The notes beneath the pieces were generated by a model that saw only the letters and a list, made by a program, of their open reading frames with translations, was not told where the DNA came from and ran no database searches. This document shows, in pieces, positions 8,932 to 20,520 of a stretch of 64,000 nucleotides of DNA; the first letter of the stretch is position 1; every line of letters starts with the position of its first letter. A program made the position numbers and the translations under genes. Origin of the DNA: an uncultured Myxococcales bacterium (lineage in GTDB: Bacteria; Myxococcota_A; UBA9042); the NCBI GenBank assembly GCA_903883645.1, contig CAISBR010000108.1, positions 1-64,000 on the forward strand, given 5' to 3'.

Positions 8932-9002
8932 GGATTACTCTCGAACAACCCGCTCGTGCTTGGTGCGCCGGTTGGGATTGGGCAGAAAGGAAGGGGCGAC
9001 GA

Positions 9003-10835
9003 CTACGGGCGCTTGCGGTTGCGCACTAGTCCCACGGCGGCCAGCGCTCCCAAAAGCAGAGCGGCCAAGCCGGCTAGCGAGCCGTGCGGTCCGGTGGTGC
9101 AGCCGCCATCCGACGAACTGCTCGCCGTGGGGGGCGTAACCGCCGAGCTAGTATGGGCATTCCACGTCACTTTGGGCAGCGTCGCCAAGAACGCCGCAGA
9201 CAGGCTCTGCTTGCCAAGCACCGCCTTGTTCAGCTCGGCATCGACCTTGTCTGCCGCCGACTGGTCGATCGCGATCGGCGCCCCAGTCTCTTCGAGCACT
9301 TGCAGCTTGCCCAGGGGCTGACCGCCGCCCGCCACGGTGTTGGTCGCGGCCGACTGCAGGCTCACCGAGTTGTAGTAGTATCCGCAGTTATTTTGACCAT
9401 TCTTATCGACCGGCACCGTCAGCACAAAGCCGTCTTTAAAGGTGATCTTCACCTGGCTCGCCTGGTTGCTACCGGCTTCGCAGATCGGCTCGGCGTCGGC
9501 GGTGTGCTGCTGGCCCACTTCGGGCAGGTCGGGGTTGACCGCAAAAGTCGGGTCCTTGGTCATCTCTTCGGCCGACAGGGTGGTGTACATGCGCGTCAGC
9601 CAGCCAGCGGCCTTGTACTGCACATCCAGGGTCTGCAGCGGCTTGAACACCAGCAAATCCAAGTCGGCAGCCAGCGCAGCACCATCAAAGCCGGCGGCCA
9701 CCGCGGCATCCACGTACTTCTTGCACATAGCATCCGTCATACCCGAGCCAGTGTTCTGGATGCAATTGTAGAATTCACTATCCGATACGGCACTAAACTC
9801 CGCGGGCTTCTTGATATATTTCTTGATCAGGTTCTGCATCTGCGTCGAGCTCGGCAGCTGCATCGCGAACATGGTCGCCAAGAACTTCGCAGGGTCGGTG
9901 ATGCCGCTCAGCTTGCTCACGTCCCACTGCGGATTGGCGAACGGAATCGGAATATCGCTGGTTTTCTTCGCCATTTCGGTCAAGAAGGCGTGGCCCGAGC
10001 CCTGATCGACGGCCTTGCTGACCACCGACTTGTAATTGCCGCCGTTCGTCAGCCAGTCGACCGCCGCTTCGTTCAGCTCAACATGCAGGTAATTCTTGGG
10101 GATTGCCCGCGATTTGTCCAAGAACCACGCCACGATCGGCATGTCGGGCTGCGTCGCCAGCGCGGTCAGGCGGATCGGCAAGCACGGCGAGTCCTCGGCC
10201 ACAGTGATGCTCACGGGCACCAAGTCGCCGGCACTGCTATCTTTTTTCAGTTTCAGCGCCAAGAACACGTACGACTTCTGCGCGTAGCTCTGGATGAGCG
10301 GCACAGTCGAGGTGGGCTGGACAAACTTGTTCTCGTTCAGCCAGTTCACGATGTCTGTACCCGACGAGCCCTGCAGCAGCGCGTAGTCGTACGGGCCCAC
10401 CGAGTCTTGCGCCAGCACTTCGACGCCGCCGTTCTTGGTACCACCGGGTCCACCTCTCGTCGCGTCTTCGGCGTAGCACTGCGGGCCGTTGCACGTGCCA
10501 TTCTGCTTCCAATTCAGGTAGAACGTGGGCGAGGTGTACTGCTCGAGCCGCTGAAAGATCGTGTCGGAGCCCACCGCCAAGTCCTTGCCATCCGCCGTCT
10601 TGAGGGGGGCTTTGCTCAGGGGCAGCACCCAGCTAAAGTTCTGGTCGTCGCCCTTGTACGAAATCTGCACATGTAGGGTAATCTTACCATTTTCGTGCAC
10701 ATACAGGATGCGCTCGGCGCTCTGATCGACCGGCTGCGTAAAGCAGAAGAAGCCGCCACAGGCGAGCGCCGGCGTCGTCATCCCTAGCGTCAGGGCGATC
10801 GCGCCGAGCGCCGTAAATAGGCTGCGCTTGAACAT
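9003..10835 (-). CDS. DUF2330 exported protein with C-terminal membrane anchor (copy 1)
   Basis: 610 residues from the ATG at 10835, which has GGAGG seven bases upstream. The signal peptide ends at TTPALA, and the mature protein begins CGGFFCF, the hallmark start of DUF2330 proteins. The core contains NFSWVLPLSKAP and further Cys pairs (CNGPQC, CLPI, CNNCGYYY-like region). The C-terminus is a Ser-rich linker, a Cys, a hydrophobic helix (LAALLLGALAAVGLV) and basic RNRKRP, a layout like MYXO-CTERM sorting signals. Its function is unknown in all organisms I recall. A paralogue sits at 43606-45711. The gene may be cotranscribed with the thioredoxin-like lipoprotein. Confidence 0.8.
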   Translation of the reverse strand: MFKRSLFTALGAIALTLGMTTPALACGGFFCFTQPVDQSAERILYVHENGKITLHVQISYKGDDQNFSWVLPLSKAPLKTADGKDLAVGSDTIFQRLEQYTSPTFYLNWKQNGTCNGPQCYAEDATRGGPGGTKNGGVEVLAQDSVGPYDYALLQGSSGTDIVNWLNENKFVQPTSTVPLIQSYAQKSYVFLALKLKKDSSAGDLVPVSITVAEDSPCLPIRLTALATQPDMPIVAWFLDKSRAIPKNYLHVELNEAAVDWLTNGGNYKSVVSKAVDQGSGHAFLTEMAKKTSDIPIPFANPQWDVSKLSGITDPAKFLATMFAMQLPSSTQMQNLIKKYIKKPAEFSAVSDSEFYNCIQNTGSGMTDAMCKKYVDAAVAAGFDGAALAADLDLLVFKPLQTLDVQYKAAGWLTRMYTTLSAEEMTKDPTFAVNPDLPEVGQQHTADAEPICEAGSNQASQVKITFKDGFVLTVPVDKNGQNNCGYYYNSVSLQSAATNTVAGGGQPLGKLQVLEETGAPIAIDQSAADKVDAELNKAVLGKQSLSAAFLATLPKVTWNAHTSSAVTPPTASSSSDGGCTTGPHGSLAGLAALLLGALAAVGLVRNRKRP

Positions 10836-10991
10836 TGAAACCTCCACGAATTTAATACCTTGGGTCGGGTTAGCGTCGTGACGGCGCTTTGCGGCCAGCC
10901 CGGATCGCAACAGGTTGACGATGCGCGAGCTGCGTGCGGGCGCAAGCATAGCACTTTTCGCGGGGTCAATGCCAACGCTTCTGCAGCCGCA

Positions 10992-11963
10992 CTACCAGCC
11001 GACGCTGAAACTTAGGCCGGCAGTATTGCTGGCAAAGCTGGCGGCGACATCGTACGGGCGGCGCCGCGTATTGCCGTCGCTGTCAAACCGTCGCCAATAC
11101 GCAAGGTTGGCCATCGCTGTGCCGATAGCTGCGCCGGTGAGTACGTCGCTCAGGTTGTGGCGGCCGTCGCGGACGCGGGTCCATGCCACATAACTCGCCA
11201 ACGCTAAAGCAGAAACCTGGCCACCCATGCCCCAGGCGCGGCTGCTGGCAGTGGCGTCGGGGCTCCAGACAAAGCGCCCGCCGGTTGCCAAAATGGCATA
11301 GGTCGCCAGGGCAAAAGTTGTTGAAGCATGTCCACTTGGAAACGAACGGCGCCCGTCGTCGAGCAACCCTTGCCATTTCGCAGGGTCTGGGTCGAGCGTC
11401 GCCTCGTTACCCGTACACGCCACCCCCTGATGATCGGGCTGATTGCAGTAGAAACGCCGCACGCGGTCTTGGAAATCGGGGCGCAGCCGGCCGTACGAAA
11501 ACTTGAGCACATTGGTCACCGTGAGCGACAGCGCAAGCGTCTCGGCTAGGCCCACGCCCGCCTCGTGCACGCGCAAGCCGCGCTCTTCGCCAAACCGCGC
11601 TGGACCAAAGGCTTCTTGCGCCACCAGCCAGAGACCCACCGGCACAATGGCCAGACCAACCGTGCGCGCCGACACCGTTTCGCCTGTATTTTCATACAAG
11701 AACTTGCGGCCAAGCTGTCCGCTGTAGCGCGAATCCAAGATCGCCGAGGGGTTCTTCGCGTCGAAGCTCGGCCCGATGCCCGAACCGCGGGCCGGCGCGA
11801 TCTGCGACAAAATGCCCAGCGTCGCGCCACCGGCCACGACCACGCCATAGTCGACCAGCATCGACGGGCGCCACCAGCTAGCCGCCTCGTCGGCTTGTAC
11901 CGTGTGCGGCGCAGTCAGGGCCAGCAGCCACATCAGACCGGTAAGTCGCAGCGGATTCAGCAT
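10992..11963 (-). CDS. PAP2-family phosphatase, exported/membrane
   Basis: 323 residues with a signal peptide or first membrane helix (residues 5-24). The three phosphatase motifs of the PAP2 superfamily are present: KFSYGRLRPDF (154-164, KX6RP), RSFPSGHAST (206-215, PSGH) and a final RVRDGRHNLSDV (SRX5H-type). Such enzymes remove phosphate from lipid phosphates or isoprenyl diphosphates on the outer face of the inner membrane. Between motifs 1 and 2 there is an insertion of about 40 residues with two cysteines (CNQPDHQGVAC), which could form a disulfide. The start has only a weak GGTG upstream. It is divergent from the Cys-rich gene at 12298. Confidence 0.82.
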   Translation of the reverse strand: MLNPLRLTGLMWLLALTAPHTVQADEAASWWRPSMLVDYGVVVAGGATLGILSQIAPARGSGIGPSFDAKNPSAILDSRYSGQLGRKFLYENTGETVSARTVGLAIVPVGLWLVAQEAFGPARFGEERGLRVHEAGVGLAETLALSLTVTNVLKFSYGRLRPDFQDRVRRFYCNQPDHQGVACTGNEATLDPDPAKWQGLLDDGRRSFPSGHASTTFALATYAILATGGRFVWSPDATASSRAWGMGGQVSALALASYVAWTRVRDGRHNLSDVLTGAAIGTAMANLAYWRRFDSDGNTRRRPYDVAASFASNTAGLSFSVGW

Positions 11964-12297
11964 TGTTCACCACTAGTTGCTGGCCAAGCAGGCGAGCGGG
12001 CAGGGCTGTTGGGCACGCGCCAAGACTTCGCGCACGGAGCAAGGTGCACCACAGGCGGCGGCAAGCGCCGGGCAAGTGGACCACAAGGCCATCGCGAAGA
12101 AAACGGCACCCGCGGGCGCGCCGCCCTGCCCACGCTGCGGGCGACGATTCGTGAGAAAATGTAACGACCGGTGCCCCTCCCGACACTGACAACACAGCTA
12201 GAGTCGCAGTTCGCCGCGCAGAATCAGCACATCTACTGGTCTACAGTGGTGCAAATTCTGGCTCGACTTCGCCCCCAAAGCAGCCTATCGTCAACCT
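11964..12297. other. Intergenic region between divergent genes
   Basis: 334 bases between the starts of the PAP2 gene (minus) and the Cys-rich lipoprotein gene (plus). It must carry both promoters, but I see no convincing -35/-10 pair, no long palindrome and no RNA gene. Open frames through it have no coding character that I can recognise. Confidence 0.5.
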
Positions 12298-13659
12298 ATG
12301 AATACGATCGTCTTGCACCCCCATTGTCTCCATCTTGGCTATGTCGCTCGGCGACGCAACTCTGCTGGGTGGATAACATTTTTGGCACTCACCGCCGGTC
12401 TCGCTGCGGTCGTGGCGTGCACGGGCTGCTCAGCGCCCACTTTGCCCGACGGCGTAAGTGCAGGCGACAGCAGCGCCGACAGTACGCTTGCCGACGCAGG
12501 TGGCGACCAAACGGCCGCAGACACGAGCGGCGGCGAAGTCCATGTCGATAGCGTGAACGGCGATACCGCGACCAGCCCCGGCTGCAAGGTAGATGGCGAC
12601 TGCGCAACATCCGACGTGCAATGCTACCAATCGTTCTGCGATAAGGGCACTTGCAACATCAAGCCGGTGACGCTGACCCAAACCTGCGACGACGGCAACA
12701 AGTGCAGCGAGGGCGACTTGTGCAAGGGCGGCAAATGCACCGGCACGCTCAAGGTCTGCGACGACGACAACCCTTGCACATCCGACCTCTGCATTCCGGC
12801 CAAGGGGTGCTCGTTCAATAACATAAATATGCCGTGCAATATCGACGACATTTGCACTGTGCACGCCTGCCAGGGCGGCAGCTGCGCAATCGTCGACCTC
12901 AATCCCTGCGACGACAACAACCCGTGCACGACCGACAGCTGCGACGCCAGTATGGGCTGCAAGTACAAGGCGCTAACGGCGGTACCGTGCGACGACAACG
13001 ACACCTGCACCAAGAGCGACGTCTGCAAATTCGGTCAGTGCGCGGGCAAAGGCAAGTCGTGCAGCGACGATAACCCTTGCACGGACGATGGTTGCGACGC
13101 TTCGGGCGCCTGCGCCAACTTGCCGAACAGCAAAGCGTGCTCCGACGGTAAGCCTTGCACGATCGCCGATGCCTGCAAAAACGGCAGCTGCAGCGGCTTG
13201 CCCAAGGGCTGCGAAGACGGCAGCCCCTGCACCTTCGACAGTTGCGACCCTGTCACCGGCTCATGCGTCGCCAGCCTGCCCGACTCGCCCACCCCTTGCG
13301 ACGACGGCAACGCGTGCACGGCCGGCGACCTGTGCAGCGGCTACGTGTGCCAATCCGGCACCGCGCAGACGTGCGACGATGGCAACGACTGCACCGTCGA
13401 CACCTGCGACGTGGCGACCGGCACCTGCAGCAACCTGCCCGCCACGGACGGCGACGCGTGCGGCCAGGCGAATCTCTGCCTTGTCGAGCCCAAGTGCCAA
13501 ACCGGCGTCTGTGCCGGGGCGCTCAAGGTGTGCGACGACAACAATCCGTGCACGCAAGACCTGTGCGACGCGCTGTCGGGCCAGTGCATCCAAGCCAACG
13601 TCAGCGACGGCACCAAGTGCGGCGACGGTTTGACTTGCCAATCGGGCGTTTGCTTGTAG
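12298..13659 (+). CDS. Cys-rich CDDGNPCT-repeat lipoprotein
   Basis: 453 residues. A long N-terminus leads into a hydrophobic segment ending ACTGC, a lipobox; the next 50 residues are Asp/Ser/Ala-rich linker. The rest is made of repeats of about 20-40 residues with a fixed Cys spacing (CDDDNPCTSDLC, CDDNNPCTTDSC, CDDGNACTAGDLC, CDDGNDCTVDTC and others, about a dozen), similar to the Dictyostelium CTDC repeat. Such proteins are common in myxobacterial surface proteomes and are expected to be disulfide-locked and possibly calcium-binding. No catalytic domain is visible. A much longer relative is at 39207-43526. The Shine-Dalgarno is weak, so a later start is possible. Confidence 0.8.
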   Translation: MNTIVLHPHCLHLGYVARRRNSAGWITFLALTAGLAAVVACTGCSAPTLPDGVSAGDSSADSTLADAGGDQTAADTSGGEVHVDSVNGDTATSPGCKVDGDCATSDVQCYQSFCDKGTCNIKPVTLTQTCDDGNKCSEGDLCKGGKCTGTLKVCDDDNPCTSDLCIPAKGCSFNNINMPCNIDDICTVHACQGGSCAIVDLNPCDDNNPCTTDSCDASMGCKYKALTAVPCDDNDTCTKSDVCKFGQCAGKGKSCSDDNPCTDDGCDASGACANLPNSKACSDGKPCTIADACKNGSCSGLPKGCEDGSPCTFDSCDPVTGSCVASLPDSPTPCDDGNACTAGDLCSGYVCQSGTAQTCDDGNDCTVDTCDVATGTCSNLPATDGDACGQANLCLVEPKCQTGVCAGALKVCDDNNPCTQDLCDALSGQCIQANVSDGTKCGDGLTCQSGVCL

Positions 13660-13680
13660 AGCGCTAGCGCGCCTTGACCG

Positions 13681-14712
13681 CTAGACCGTGTGCAACCCGG
13701 GGTACCGCGAGGTCATGTCGTCGCGGGCCATGGCATCGCTCTGCGCGGCGGGCGACCAGACCACTTCTAGGGCGACCAAGTTGTCGGTGGCAAAGGCGGC
13801 AAGCTGCTCGAGCAAGGCCTGCATCTCTGCAGAATCGTTAACGTAGCTAGGCGGCGTCCACGTGCGCGAGGCCAGCACCAGCGAGATCACAAAGAACTCG
13901 GCCACGGCGAGCTGGCCATCTTCGTCGCGGATACCATCGGTCTGCCACTCTTTTTGCTGGCGCCGGGCACCGCCGGCTTGGCCGCGAATCACCTCGCGGT
14001 TGTACTTGGCGCGCTCGTTCTGCGCCCACAGCTCAAACTGGTCCTGCGCCTTGGCCAGCGCCAGCTTGGTCTGTACTTGAACCGCCACGTACTCCACGTT
14101 TTCTTGATATTGCATCAGCTCTTGCGCGAGCGTCCGCAGTGCGTAGGCCAGCCCCTCTTCGCTGCTGGGGTCGATCTTGTCGGCGAGCTGCTCGAGGCGA
14201 TCTTGGATCGAACGCGCCTGCATCTGCACGCCAAATTGCAGCAGGGTTACGTCGCAGCGCTCGTTCCGCTCGGTCACGGCGTTGCCCACGGCCTGCTTGC
14301 CGCGCATCCAGATGCGTCGCAAGACCATGATTACAATGATGATTACGATGAAGATCAAGATTACGGACAAGGCGCCGAAAAAGCCGCCCGTGCTGCCATA
14401 GCTGCGGTAGCCGCCGTAGTACGGGCGCGAGTAGCCGTACCCGCCCACGGGCACTGGGATGGGCACATAGCGCGTGCCGCCGCCGTAGCTGGGTGACGAC
14501 GAGCCGCCGCCAAAGCTAGAGCCCGACGACGACGAGCCGAAGCTGCGCGACGATGACCCGCCAAAGCTGGATGAGCTGCGGCTGCTCGAGCGGAAACCGC
14601 CGCCAAAGCTGCTGCCGGAGCGCGCCCAGCTTGTGGCGGAGCCCAAGGCCAGCAGGCCAGCGAGCAAAAGCGTGACAAGTAGTGCCAATTTGCGCGGAGT
14701 AGGAGTCTTCAT
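13681..14712 (-). CDS. DUF1517-like membrane protein with Ser/Gly-rich region
   Basis: 343 residues from the ATG at 14712, giving a clean signal peptide (MKTPTPRKLALLV to TSWA). The mature N-terminus (about residues 32-105) is extremely Ser/Gly/Arg/Tyr-rich, low complexity. A single strong membrane helix follows (GALSVILIFIVIIIVIMVL), then a cytoplasmic basic loop and a helical C-terminal domain with VTLLQFGVQMQAR, ELMQYQENVEYVAVQVQTK and VVWSPAAQSD. That pattern (SFGGGSF-like region, helix, DUF1517 domain) matches the DUF1517 family of bacteria, cyanobacteria and chloroplasts, whose function is not established. It sits 28 bases downstream of the esterase-like lipoprotein gene. Confidence 0.65.
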   Translation of the reverse strand: MKTPTPRKLALLVTLLLAGLLALGSATSWARSGSSFGGGFRSSSRSSSSFGGSSSRSFGSSSSGSSFGGGSSSPSYGGGTRYVPIPVPVGGYGYSRPYYGGYRSYGSTGGFFGALSVILIFIVIIIVIMVLRRIWMRGKQAVGNAVTERNERCDVTLLQFGVQMQARSIQDRLEQLADKIDPSSEEGLAYALRTLAQELMQYQENVEYVAVQVQTKLALAKAQDQFELWAQNERAKYNREVIRGQAGGARRQQKEWQTDGIRDEDGQLAVAEFFVISLVLASRTWTPPSYVNDSAEMQALLEQLAAFATDNLVALEVVWSPAAQSDAMARDDMTSRYPGLHTV

Positions 14713-14740
14713 GCCGCCAAGCATACTCCGCTTCGCGCTG

Positions 14741-16927
14741 CTAAGGAATTGCCGGCGGCGGTAGAACTGCGAGAGTCGGCTCCTCGGCCAGCGCAGCCGG
14801 GATTGGCTGCTCAAGGTCGCAGGGCAGCTTGCCATCTTGGTCGCGGCCCAGGCAGTAGCGCTGGTCGACCTTGCCATCGCCAAGCAAGAACCGGTAGACC
14901 ATCTGCTGAAACTCGGGCATCCAGCGCGTGGCGTAGTGCGCACCGTTGTCGGGCCACGGCAGTGCGTTGCCGGCCGGGTGGTTGCCCCGGCGGCTATCCC
15001 ATTGCACAACCGATTGAGCACCAATAAAGGGCTGATCTTGCGCGGTATTTACCTCTAGCCAGCTCGCCACCGGCGGCGCCAGCAGGGGCGCCCCCGAGGC
15101 CCGCGCCAACATCCCCGACGCCAGATTCGGCACTTGGCTATCGCCCCACGACACCGGCCACAGCGCCTGCCGCCCGCTCACTGTACCGTCAAACGGCTCC
15201 GCGACCACATGACGGGCAAACTGCACGGGATCACTCAGGTCCCACTGGCTCTGCAGCAGCGCCAGCACCACCTGCTGCGCAAACGGATCGGGCAGCGACT
15301 GGGCCATCAACTCAAGAAAAGTATTGAAGTTCGACGAGCGGTTCATCAGCGTCGACCACACGCCGGCCGCCACGTTCATGGTCGCCCGGCGGATGTCGGG
15401 ATGCACCGCCACCATGGTTGTACCCATGATTCCGCCAAGCGAATTGCCGTAGTAGACCAGGTCCGCCTTGGCATCGAACAGGGGCCGCACCGCGCCGCTC
15501 GCCGTCTTGACCTGCAGCCGCACGTCGCTAACCAAAGCACCCTGCAGCGCCCGCGACAGTGCGATCGGCCCAATCGCCGCCTGCACCAGCTTCTCAGTCA
15601 ATTGCGGTATCTTATTAAAGTCTTGCACCACCCCCAGCGCTGTGCCCAGGTCGCTTTGGCTCAGACCCCACCAGTCGGTGCCCGCCAGCACTAGCCCAGC
15701 CGCTGCCGCAAAATGCGTCACAAATTCAGCCGACCCCACCCCGTGGCCCATCTCGACCCACGCGCCGCGCAAAAAACCGTGACCATACAGCCCCAGTCGT
15801 GGCGCGCTCTCGTTAGTCAGCGCCGACGGCGGAATCACCATGGTAAATTGGCGCCACGCCAGGCCATTTTGCAGTACTTCGGCACTTTTGCCCGACCAAT
15901 TCAGCCGCGACTCGGGCCCCGTGCCCGTCAGGAACAGCGGCACCTGGAACGTGCCCCGCAGCCGCACCGCAATGTCGGGATGCAGCGGCGCGATCGTCAC
16001 TTGCACCGAAGACAGCACCGGCGATAGCTTTGGCAGTCGATCCGCATACTTGGGATCGATTTCGGCCGAGTCGACGGTAATCCCCAGGGGCTTGGGGCTG
16101 GTCAGCGCCATGGTCACCGCGCGCAGCTGCTCGAGCACGCCAGTGGTCCAGACCTTGCTGGCGGTCTGATAGTGCCAAACTGCCCAAATGTCCTCCTGCT
16201 TCAGGCCGGCCTTGCCAAAGGCGATCTTGGTCGCCTCCCAGTCGCTGCGCTGGGCATCGATCCGCTCGTAACCCGTGCTCGCCCCGGCAAAAAGCGCCTG
16301 CATGGTCGCCGTACGGGCATAAGGTTGGCCGGCTTGGTCCACCAAGAACTTGGTCAGCGCCACGCCGACACGGTGGCCAGGCGGTGGTACTGTCCAAGGC
16401 CGCAGAATCAGGGCCTGTCGCTTGGGATCCTTGCTGTTCAGGTCGAGCTCCGCGATGTGGCGCAGCCGCTGGCCCGTCGTCAAATCCAGCATCCAAGTGG
16501 GCGAGTCGGCCTGCAGACTGCGCTCGCTGTGCGCTTCGTCCGCCAGCTTGCTCGCATCGGGCGGCGTGGGCAGCAAAATCACCGTAGGCATCGCATTCGA
16601 GAAGCCGTCGCGGCGGTTCCACTCGGCCGGATCAATCGCCACTCCAGCCAGCGACTTAGGCATCGCCGCTAGCGGCAGGTCGAGTCGCGCGTCGGTGGGC
16701 GAGTCGGCCGCCACCTTGGTCCAAAAAAAGCTTGGAACTACCGACAAACACTCCGTTCCCACCAGCGGCTGGCAGTCCTGGCTAGCGCCGACGGGCAGGG
16801 TGGCGTCGTAGACCGTGGTGTTCTTGGCCAGCGTCGGGTCGCCACAAGCCCAGGCCGCCAGCGCCACGGCGCATATCCACGCCCGCTGGTTCAGCAACCG
16901 CGTCTGACCGCTGTGCACGTCTCCCAT
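14741..16927 (-). CDS. Large alpha/beta-hydrolase-like lipoprotein
   Basis: 728 residues from the ATG at 16927, preceded by AGGGGG. The signal peptide ends AAWAC, a lipobox, so it is probably lipid-anchored. The C-terminal half shows an alpha/beta-hydrolase fold: GLYGHGFLRG (oxyanion region), LVLAGTDWWG, and a nucleophile elbow VYYGNSLGGIMG (GxSxG), with later Asp/His candidates near DNGAHYATRWMPEF. The N-terminal half resembles the long beta-rich region of similar deltaproteobacterial proteins. The substrate is unknown; esterase or lipase activity is an inference from the fold. It is followed closely by the DUF1517-like gene. Confidence 0.65.
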   Translation of the reverse strand: MGDVHSGQTRLLNQRAWICAVALAAWACGDPTLAKNTTVYDATLPVGASQDCQPLVGTECLSVVPSFFWTKVAADSPTDARLDLPLAAMPKSLAGVAIDPAEWNRRDGFSNAMPTVILLPTPPDASKLADEAHSERSLQADSPTWMLDLTTGQRLRHIAELDLNSKDPKRQALILRPWTVPPPGHRVGVALTKFLVDQAGQPYARTATMQALFAGASTGYERIDAQRSDWEATKIAFGKAGLKQEDIWAVWHYQTASKVWTTGVLEQLRAVTMALTSPKPLGITVDSAEIDPKYADRLPKLSPVLSSVQVTIAPLHPDIAVRLRGTFQVPLFLTGTGPESRLNWSGKSAEVLQNGLAWRQFTMVIPPSALTNESAPRLGLYGHGFLRGAWVEMGHGVGSAEFVTHFAAAAGLVLAGTDWWGLSQSDLGTALGVVQDFNKIPQLTEKLVQAAIGPIALSRALQGALVSDVRLQVKTASGAVRPLFDAKADLVYYGNSLGGIMGTTMVAVHPDIRRATMNVAAGVWSTLMNRSSNFNTFLELMAQSLPDPFAQQVVLALLQSQWDLSDPVQFARHVVAEPFDGTVSGRQALWPVSWGDSQVPNLASGMLARASGAPLLAPPVASWLEVNTAQDQPFIGAQSVVQWDSRRGNHPAGNALPWPDNGAHYATRWMPEFQQMVYRFLLGDGKVDQRYCLGRDQDGKLPCDLEQPIPAALAEEPTLAVLPPPAIP

Positions 16928-17026
16928 CGTAGGCCCCCTATGCCGCGCCGGTCGCAAAAAGCCCGCGGGCGCCGGTCACCTCTACGGCAAGACCGACGCC
17001 CGCAAGCGCACTTACGTCTCGATCCG

Positions 17027-18778
<1,752 letters not shown>

Positions 18779-19005
18779 CGGGATTTCTCCTGAGAGACAG
18801 TCAGGGTCGGAGCATACCGCGCACAGAATGAGGCGGCAAGTGCACTTCGCCCGGCCAAACGCAGCGGCGACCGCGCGGCCCGGATTTGGACGGGCGCTCC
18901 GGTATTCTGGGCCGGCGAAATCGGGTGATGGATAGGGCGAATACTTCAGGCTTGGCTGGCGCGCGCCGCCACGCTCGGGGCACGCCGTCCAGGTCGCTGC
19001 TCTTG

Positions 19006-20517
19006 CTACAGAAGTCGCAGAACCACGTGCGCAGTGACCACGCCGCCCTTACCGGGCTTGGTGGGATTGCTGGCCGGTGGCGTTGTCGCGGCCTTCAGGC
19101 GCCCGGCGTCGATGCCTTGCTCGACGACCCAGGCCTTGATCGACTCGGCGCGGGCGAGAGCTAGAGCCAGCGCCGGCTCGCCGTCACCCTCGGGCTGCAC
19201 GGCGATTTCGACCTTCGAGGTCTCTTGTTCCAGCATGAATTCGAGTAGCGGCGTCAGGTGGGCGTCGGCACCCTTGTTCAGCTTGTCGGCCTTGAACTCG
19301 ACATGGGCCATCGGCGCCGCAAACAGCTTCTGCACGTTTTCGGCCATCTGGTCAGGGCAGCCATCCTCGTCTTGGAAGCCGTTCTTGGTCTCAGGCTTGC
19401 TCGGGCACTTGTCGTCTTTGTCCAAGATGCCGTCGCCGTCGTTGTCGGGATCAGGGCAGCCGTCCTCGTCTTGGAAGCCGTCTTTGTCTTCGGCCTGAGT
19501 CGGGCACTTATCCAAGTTGTTGGGGATGCCGTCGCCGTCCGAGTCGGCCACATCGGGGCAGCCGTCTTCGTCTTGCCAGCCGTTCTTGGTCTCGGGTTGG
19601 TCGGGGCACTTGTCCTTGGTGTCGGGGATGCCGTCTTCGTCGTTGTCGAGGTCGGGGCAGCCGTCGTCGTCGTGGAACTTGTCGAGATCCTCGGCCAAAT
19701 TCGGGCACTTGTCGTGGCCGTCGGGGATGCCGTCGCCATCGTTGTCCATATCGGGGCAGCCGTCTTCGTCTTCAAAGCCGTCTTTGTCTTCGGCCTGGTT
19801 CGGGCACTTGTCGAAATCGTTGGGAATGCCGTCGCCGTCCGAGTCTTCGGGCTTGCCGCCGAACGACCAGCTAAAGCCGGCCTGCGCTTCGAATTCGGAG
19901 ACCATGCCCGAGCTACCGGGGCGCGGATCGCCCATCAAGTACAGACCGGCCACGCGCAGACCCAAGCGATAGGTCACTGGAACCTTAAGACCAATGCCGA
20001 CTTCGAGCGCCTTGTCGTTATCGGGCGACTTGACCCAAGCGCAGTTGCTGCTGTTCGCGGTTTTGCACTGCGGCTTGCTGTTGATAAGGATGTCTTGCCC
20101 GGCACCGAGTTGCAGGTAGGGCAACACCGGACCTTCGTTCAAGATGTACCACAGACCGCGTACGCGCCAGCCCAGTACCTGCGCCGACGATGCCTTGCTC
20201 ACCAACTCGGTAAACGAATCGCGGAAGGCAGCCTCTATCCCCAAGTGGCGGTTGAGGACCACAACGCCCACATGCGCGCCCACTAACGGTCCGCTGCCTG
20301 GGCGGTCCGCCACATTTTCGGCGTTGCCAAGACCCGATTTACTCGCAAACGAAGTAAAACCGCCCATTAGGCCCACATCGACCTGAAGCGGCGTCGCGAC
20401 GGCGACTAGCTTAGGTGCCTCTACAGCACGTGTGACTTCGTCGGCCATGGCCGTGGCAGGGGTCAGCAGAGCGACCGCGGCGGCGGTGGCTGTAAAGTGG
20501 CGTCCGGTTCGCAACAT
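19006..20517 (-). CDS. TSP type-3 repeat outer-membrane protein with degenerate OmpA domain (copy 2)
   Basis: 503 residues from the ATG at 20517 (AGAGG seven bases upstream; a GTG three bases earlier is an alternative). A signal peptide and a beta-barrel-like domain ending FSWSFGGKPEDSDG lead to TSP type-3 repeats (DKCPNQAEDKDGFEDEDGCPD and relatives, shortened). The C-terminal domain aligns in spacing to the OmpA domain of copy 1 (LARAESIKAWVVEQGIDAGRLKA), but the HTD motif is replaced by QPEGDG and the terminal NRR by TAHV. The peptidoglycan-binding Asp and Arg are therefore missing. It probably has the same barrel-plus-calcium-repeat structure without cell-wall binding. Confidence 0.82.
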   Translation of the reverse strand: MLRTGRHFTATAAAVALLTPATAMADEVTRAVEAPKLVAVATPLQVDVGLMGGFTSFASKSGLGNAENVADRPGSGPLVGAHVGVVVLNRHLGIEAAFRDSFTELVSKASSAQVLGWRVRGLWYILNEGPVLPYLQLGAGQDILINSKPQCKTANSSNCAWVKSPDNDKALEVGIGLKVPVTYRLGLRVAGLYLMGDPRPGSSGMVSEFEAQAGFSWSFGGKPEDSDGDGIPNDFDKCPNQAEDKDGFEDEDGCPDMDNDGDGIPDGHDKCPNLAEDLDKFHDDDGCPDLDNDEDGIPDTKDKCPDQPETKNGWQDEDGCPDVADSDGDGIPNNLDKCPTQAEDKDGFQDEDGCPDPDNDGDGILDKDDKCPSKPETKNGFQDEDGCPDQMAENVQKLFAAPMAHVEFKADKLNKGADAHLTPLLEFMLEQETSKVEIAVQPEGDGEPALALALARAESIKAWVVEQGIDAGRLKAATTPPASNPTKPGKGGVVTAHVVLRLL

Positions 20518-20520
20518 CAC

